Assembly (NCBI GenBank): GCA_017302255.1
Contig: JAFLDV010000010.1
Span: 46,878 to 110,877 of the forward strand
Reading direction: 5' to 3'
Origin: Gammaproteobacteria bacterium
GTDB lineage: Bacteria > Pseudomonadota > Gammaproteobacteria > Enterobacterales > Alteromonadaceae
DNA length: 64,000 bases
Positions 61,810 to 64,000 of the stretch are shown here, one piece after another. Within the stretch, counting starts at the first letter, position 1; each line of letters begins with the position of its first letter. Made by a program: the position numbers and the translations under genes. The notes under the pieces were generated by a model, which was given only the letters and a program-made list of their open reading frames with translations, had not been told where the DNA came from and did not search any database.

Positions 61810-63158
61810 ACGATTTTCTAATTAATTTGGGTTCTTTTATTCTGGCTATAGGTTTGCTAGTAACCATTCACGAATACGGTCATTTTTGGGTCGCTCGTCG
61901 CAACGGCATCCTGGTGAAACGCTTTTCTGTAGGTTTTGGTAAAGTGTTATGGCGACACGTTGGTAAAGATGGTGTCGAATACGTGCTTTCGGCAATACCG
62001 CTGGGCGGTTATGTGTCGATGCTAGATAGCCGCACCGATGTGATCAATGCTGAGTTACGTGGCAAAGCCTTTACAGATAAAACTGTTGGACAGCGGATGG
62101 CCGTGATAGCCGCAGGCCCAATCGCCAATTTTCTGCTGGCGATAATCTTGCTGGCTGTGATGTATTTAATTGGTGTGCCAACGGTTAAACCAGTTATTGC
62201 CGAGTTAAAACCTGCGTCAATTGCCGCTAATGCACAGTTACCGTCCCAGCAAATTATTGCGATAAATGGCGAGCAAGTCACCGATTGGCAAGACGTGCAA
62301 TTGTTGTTAAGTGAACAAATCGGTCGCGCCGATGTCACTTTGACTATGGCTGAAGTCGGCAGCGAGCGTGGCCAAGATTACCAATTAGATTTAAGTACTT
62401 GGGTATTTGACCCTGAACGGGATTCGTTATTTGGTAGCTTAGGAATTGTGCCGGTGCGGGCAAAACCATTGTTGATCGCGGGTACTTTAGCCAAAGATTC
62501 AGCTGCAGTCGCTGGTGGTTTGCAAGTTGGCGATAAATTGCTGGCCGCTGCTGGCGTGAAACTCACAGACTGGCAACAGCTTGTCAGTATTATTCAAAAC
62601 AATCCAGGTAAAGCCTTTCCGCTCGAAATCGAACGAAACGGTGAAACCTTAGTTTTATCAATGACTCCGGCGCGCCGAGAAATGCCAGATGGCTTTTCGC
62701 AAGGCTATTTGGGGATGAGTCCACAAGTTCAACCAATTCCTGCGGAATTGCTGACTGAGCACCAATTAGGTCCGGTTGATGCAGTGGTTGCTGGCGCGAG
62801 TAAAACTTGGCAAATAACCCGAGTTACTTTTTCGATGCTAGGTAAATTGCTGTTTGGAGAGGTTTCGCTTAAGCATTTAAGTGGGCCAATTTCTATCGCC
62901 GAAGGTGCTGGAACTAGCGCCAGTATGGGCATTGTGGCCTTCTTATTATTCCTCGCGATGATAAGCGTTAACCTAGGTGTGGTAAATTTACTGCCGTTGC
63001 CTATTTTGGATGGCGGCCATTTAATGTATCTTGTCGTGGAACTTATACGCGGTAAGCCGGTCTCTGAGAATGCGCAGGAGATAGGTTTGAAGATCGGAGC
63101 CTTCGTTCTGCTGATGTTAATGGGAATTGCGCTGCTCAACGATATTTCTCGTTTGTAA
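61806..63158 (+). CDS. rseP: Site-2 protease RseP
   Basis: Intramembrane zinc protease that cleaves the anti-sigma factor RseA in the sigma-E envelope stress response. The 450 residues have HEYGH (HExxH) in the first membrane helix, two tandem PDZ domains in the periplasm (about residues 120-300) and the C-terminal NLLPLPILDGGHLMYLVVE with the third zinc ligand Asp. It overlaps dxr by 4 nt and is followed by bamA after 27 nt, the usual arrangement. Confidence 0.96.
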   Translation: MNDFLINLGSFILAIGLLVTIHEYGHFWVARRNGILVKRFSVGFGKVLWRHVGKDGVEYVLSAIPLGGYVSMLDSRTDVINAELRGKAFTDKTVGQRMAVIAAGPIANFLLAIILLAVMYLIGVPTVKPVIAELKPASIAANAQLPSQQIIAINGEQVTDWQDVQLLLSEQIGRADVTLTMAEVGSERGQDYQLDLSTWVFDPERDSLFGSLGIVPVRAKPLLIAGTLAKDSAAVAGGLQVGDKLLAAAGVKLTDWQQLVSIIQNNPGKAFPLEIERNGETLVLSMTPARREMPDGFSQGYLGMSPQVQPIPAELLTEHQLGPVDAVVAGASKTWQITRVTFSMLGKLLFGEVSLKHLSGPISIAEGAGTSASMGIVAFLLFLAMISVNLGVVNLLPLPILDGGHLMYLVVELIRGKPVSENAQEIGLKIGAFVLLMLMGIALLNDISRL

Positions 63159-63185
63159 TAAACTAATCAAAAGTAGTCCAAAACA

Positions 63186-64000
63186 ATGACAATTAAACGA
63201 TTAGTAGCTGCGATGTGTCTGGCCTCTGCCAGTGCGTCGGTGCTCGCTGAACAATCATTTACGGTAAAAGACATTCAGGTGGAAGGCTTACAGCGCGTTG
63301 CGTTAGGCGCTGCCCTGAATCAACTGCCTTTTAATATCGGCGATACAGTCTCAGATTATACGCTGTCTAAAAGTATTAAATCGCTTTATGCCGCCGGTCA
63401 CTTTGACGAAATCGCCGTATTCCGCGATGGCGATACTATTATTTTTCGGGTTAAAGAACGTCCAACGATCAATTCAATTGAATTTGATGGCAACAAGGAT
63501 GTGAAAGAAGAACAGTTAAACGAAAGTTTGACCAACCAAAAAATTATCGTCGGTGAACAGCTAGATAAAACGCTGATCCGTGAAATCGAGAACGGTTTGA
63601 CCGAGTTCTATCACGGTGTTGGTAAATATAATGCCAAGGTTGAAGTCAAATTAACTTACCTGCCGCGCAATCGAGTGAACTTAAAACTCAAGTTTGTTGA
63701 AGGTGACGCAGCATCAGTCCGGCAAATTAATATCGTCGGTAACAAGTTATTCTCTGATGAAGATATCCTGAAAGATACAGAGTCTTTAGTTGATTTGCCG
63801 TGGTGGCGTTTTATGTCATCAGACCGCTATCAAAAAGATACTTTAAAAGGCGATTTTGAGAAAATCCGTAGCTACTACTTAGACCGTGGTTACTTACGTT
63901 TTAACATCGAAGCCAATACAGTTGCGGTAAGTCCAGATAAACAATCTGTCTATATCACCTTGGAAGTAAAAGAAGGTGAGCAATACAATATCAAAGGCAT
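63186..64000 (+). CDS. bamA: Outer membrane protein assembly factor BamA (partial, cut by window end)
   Basis: Central barrel of the Bam complex. Only the first 271 codons are in the window. The signal peptide runs MTIKRLVAAMCLASASASVLAE, followed by POTRA 1 starting FTVKDIQVEGLQRVALGAAL, POTRA 2 (PTINSIEFDGNKDVKEEQ), POTRA 3 (VRQINIVGNKLFSDEDIL) and the beginning of the WWRFMSSDRYQKDTLKGD segment. Position after rseP confirms the call. The frame remains open at base 64000. Confidence 0.96.
   Translation, partial: MTIKRLVAAMCLASASASVLAEQSFTVKDIQVEGLQRVALGAALNQLPFNIGDTVSDYTLSKSIKSLYAAGHFDEIAVFRDGDTIIFRVKERPTINSIEFDGNKDVKEEQLNESLTNQKIIVGEQLDKTLIREIENGLTEFYHGVGKYNAKVEVKLTYLPRNRVNLKLKFVEGDAASVRQINIVGNKLFSDEDILKDTESLVDLPWWRFMSSDRYQKDTLKGDFEKIRSYYLDRGYLRFNIEANTVAVSPDKQSVYITLEVKEGEQYNIKG

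Overview
The window is a chromosomal segment of a gammaproteobacterium, most likely an Alteromonadales or Chromatiaceae relative such as Rheinheimera. This is inferred from gene order (map-glnD-dapD beside rpsB-tsf-pyrH-frr-uppS-cdsA-dxr-rseP-bamA), from the queF/syd and yqcC/truC pairs, from two DUF3192 proteins, a HiPIP, and TonB-dependent receptors of the Xanthomonas/Caulobacter type. No search could be run, so the genus is a judgement from protein resemblance. I saw no rRNA, tRNA, CRISPR array, insertion sequence or prophage.

Layout. 1-10.6 kb: a glycerophosphodiesterase divergent from a TonB-dependent receptor, an Ohr peroxidase, an S1/P1 nuclease, a DoxX protein, a one-POTRA outer-membrane beta-barrel, and a PAP2 phosphatase-EptA operon for envelope lipid modification. 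10.7-26.7 kb: a beta-glucoside utilisation locus. It holds a secreted GH3 glucosidase divergent from a TonB-dependent receptor, then a cassette of flavin-dependent halogenase, SapC, JmjC/cupin_8 protein, second halogenase and DUF6445 protein, followed by cytoplasmic GH1 glucosidase, GPH sugar symporter and a LacI regulator. Four copies of a 14-bp palindrome (TGTAAGCGCTTACA or one mismatch) lie between GH3 and the receptor and inside the GH1 promoter, which ties the locus into one probable regulon. 26.8-31.3 kb: a DUF4189 protein, hppD with a VOC protein, a Tat-exported HiPIP, folM and a HEXXH protein. 31.3-50.8 kb: mostly housekeeping and conserved hypothetical genes (dbpA, a cold-shock protein, a BI-1/YccA protein, nhaR-like, an MCP, NAD-IDH, ppnN, a diguanylate cyclase, an M61 peptidase, queF, syd, yqcC, truC). 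50.9-64 kb: dapD-glnD-map divergent from rpsB through to bamA, which is cut by the window end.

How it fits together: the receptor would import beta-glucan oligosaccharides, GH3 would trim them in the periplasm, the symporter would bring in the products, GH1 would finish hydrolysis and LacI would sense the result. The halogenase/SapC/oxygenase cassette sits inside this regulon but has no obvious role in sugar breakdown. It is the best candidate here for an undescribed system.

Other points of interest are a 20-codon ORF with its own ribosome-binding site and terminator in the DGC/M61 intergenic region, a perfect 49-bp tandem repeat between tsf and pyrH, a Lys-to-Arg change in the FolM catalytic motif, and a near-consensus TyrR-type box before hppD.
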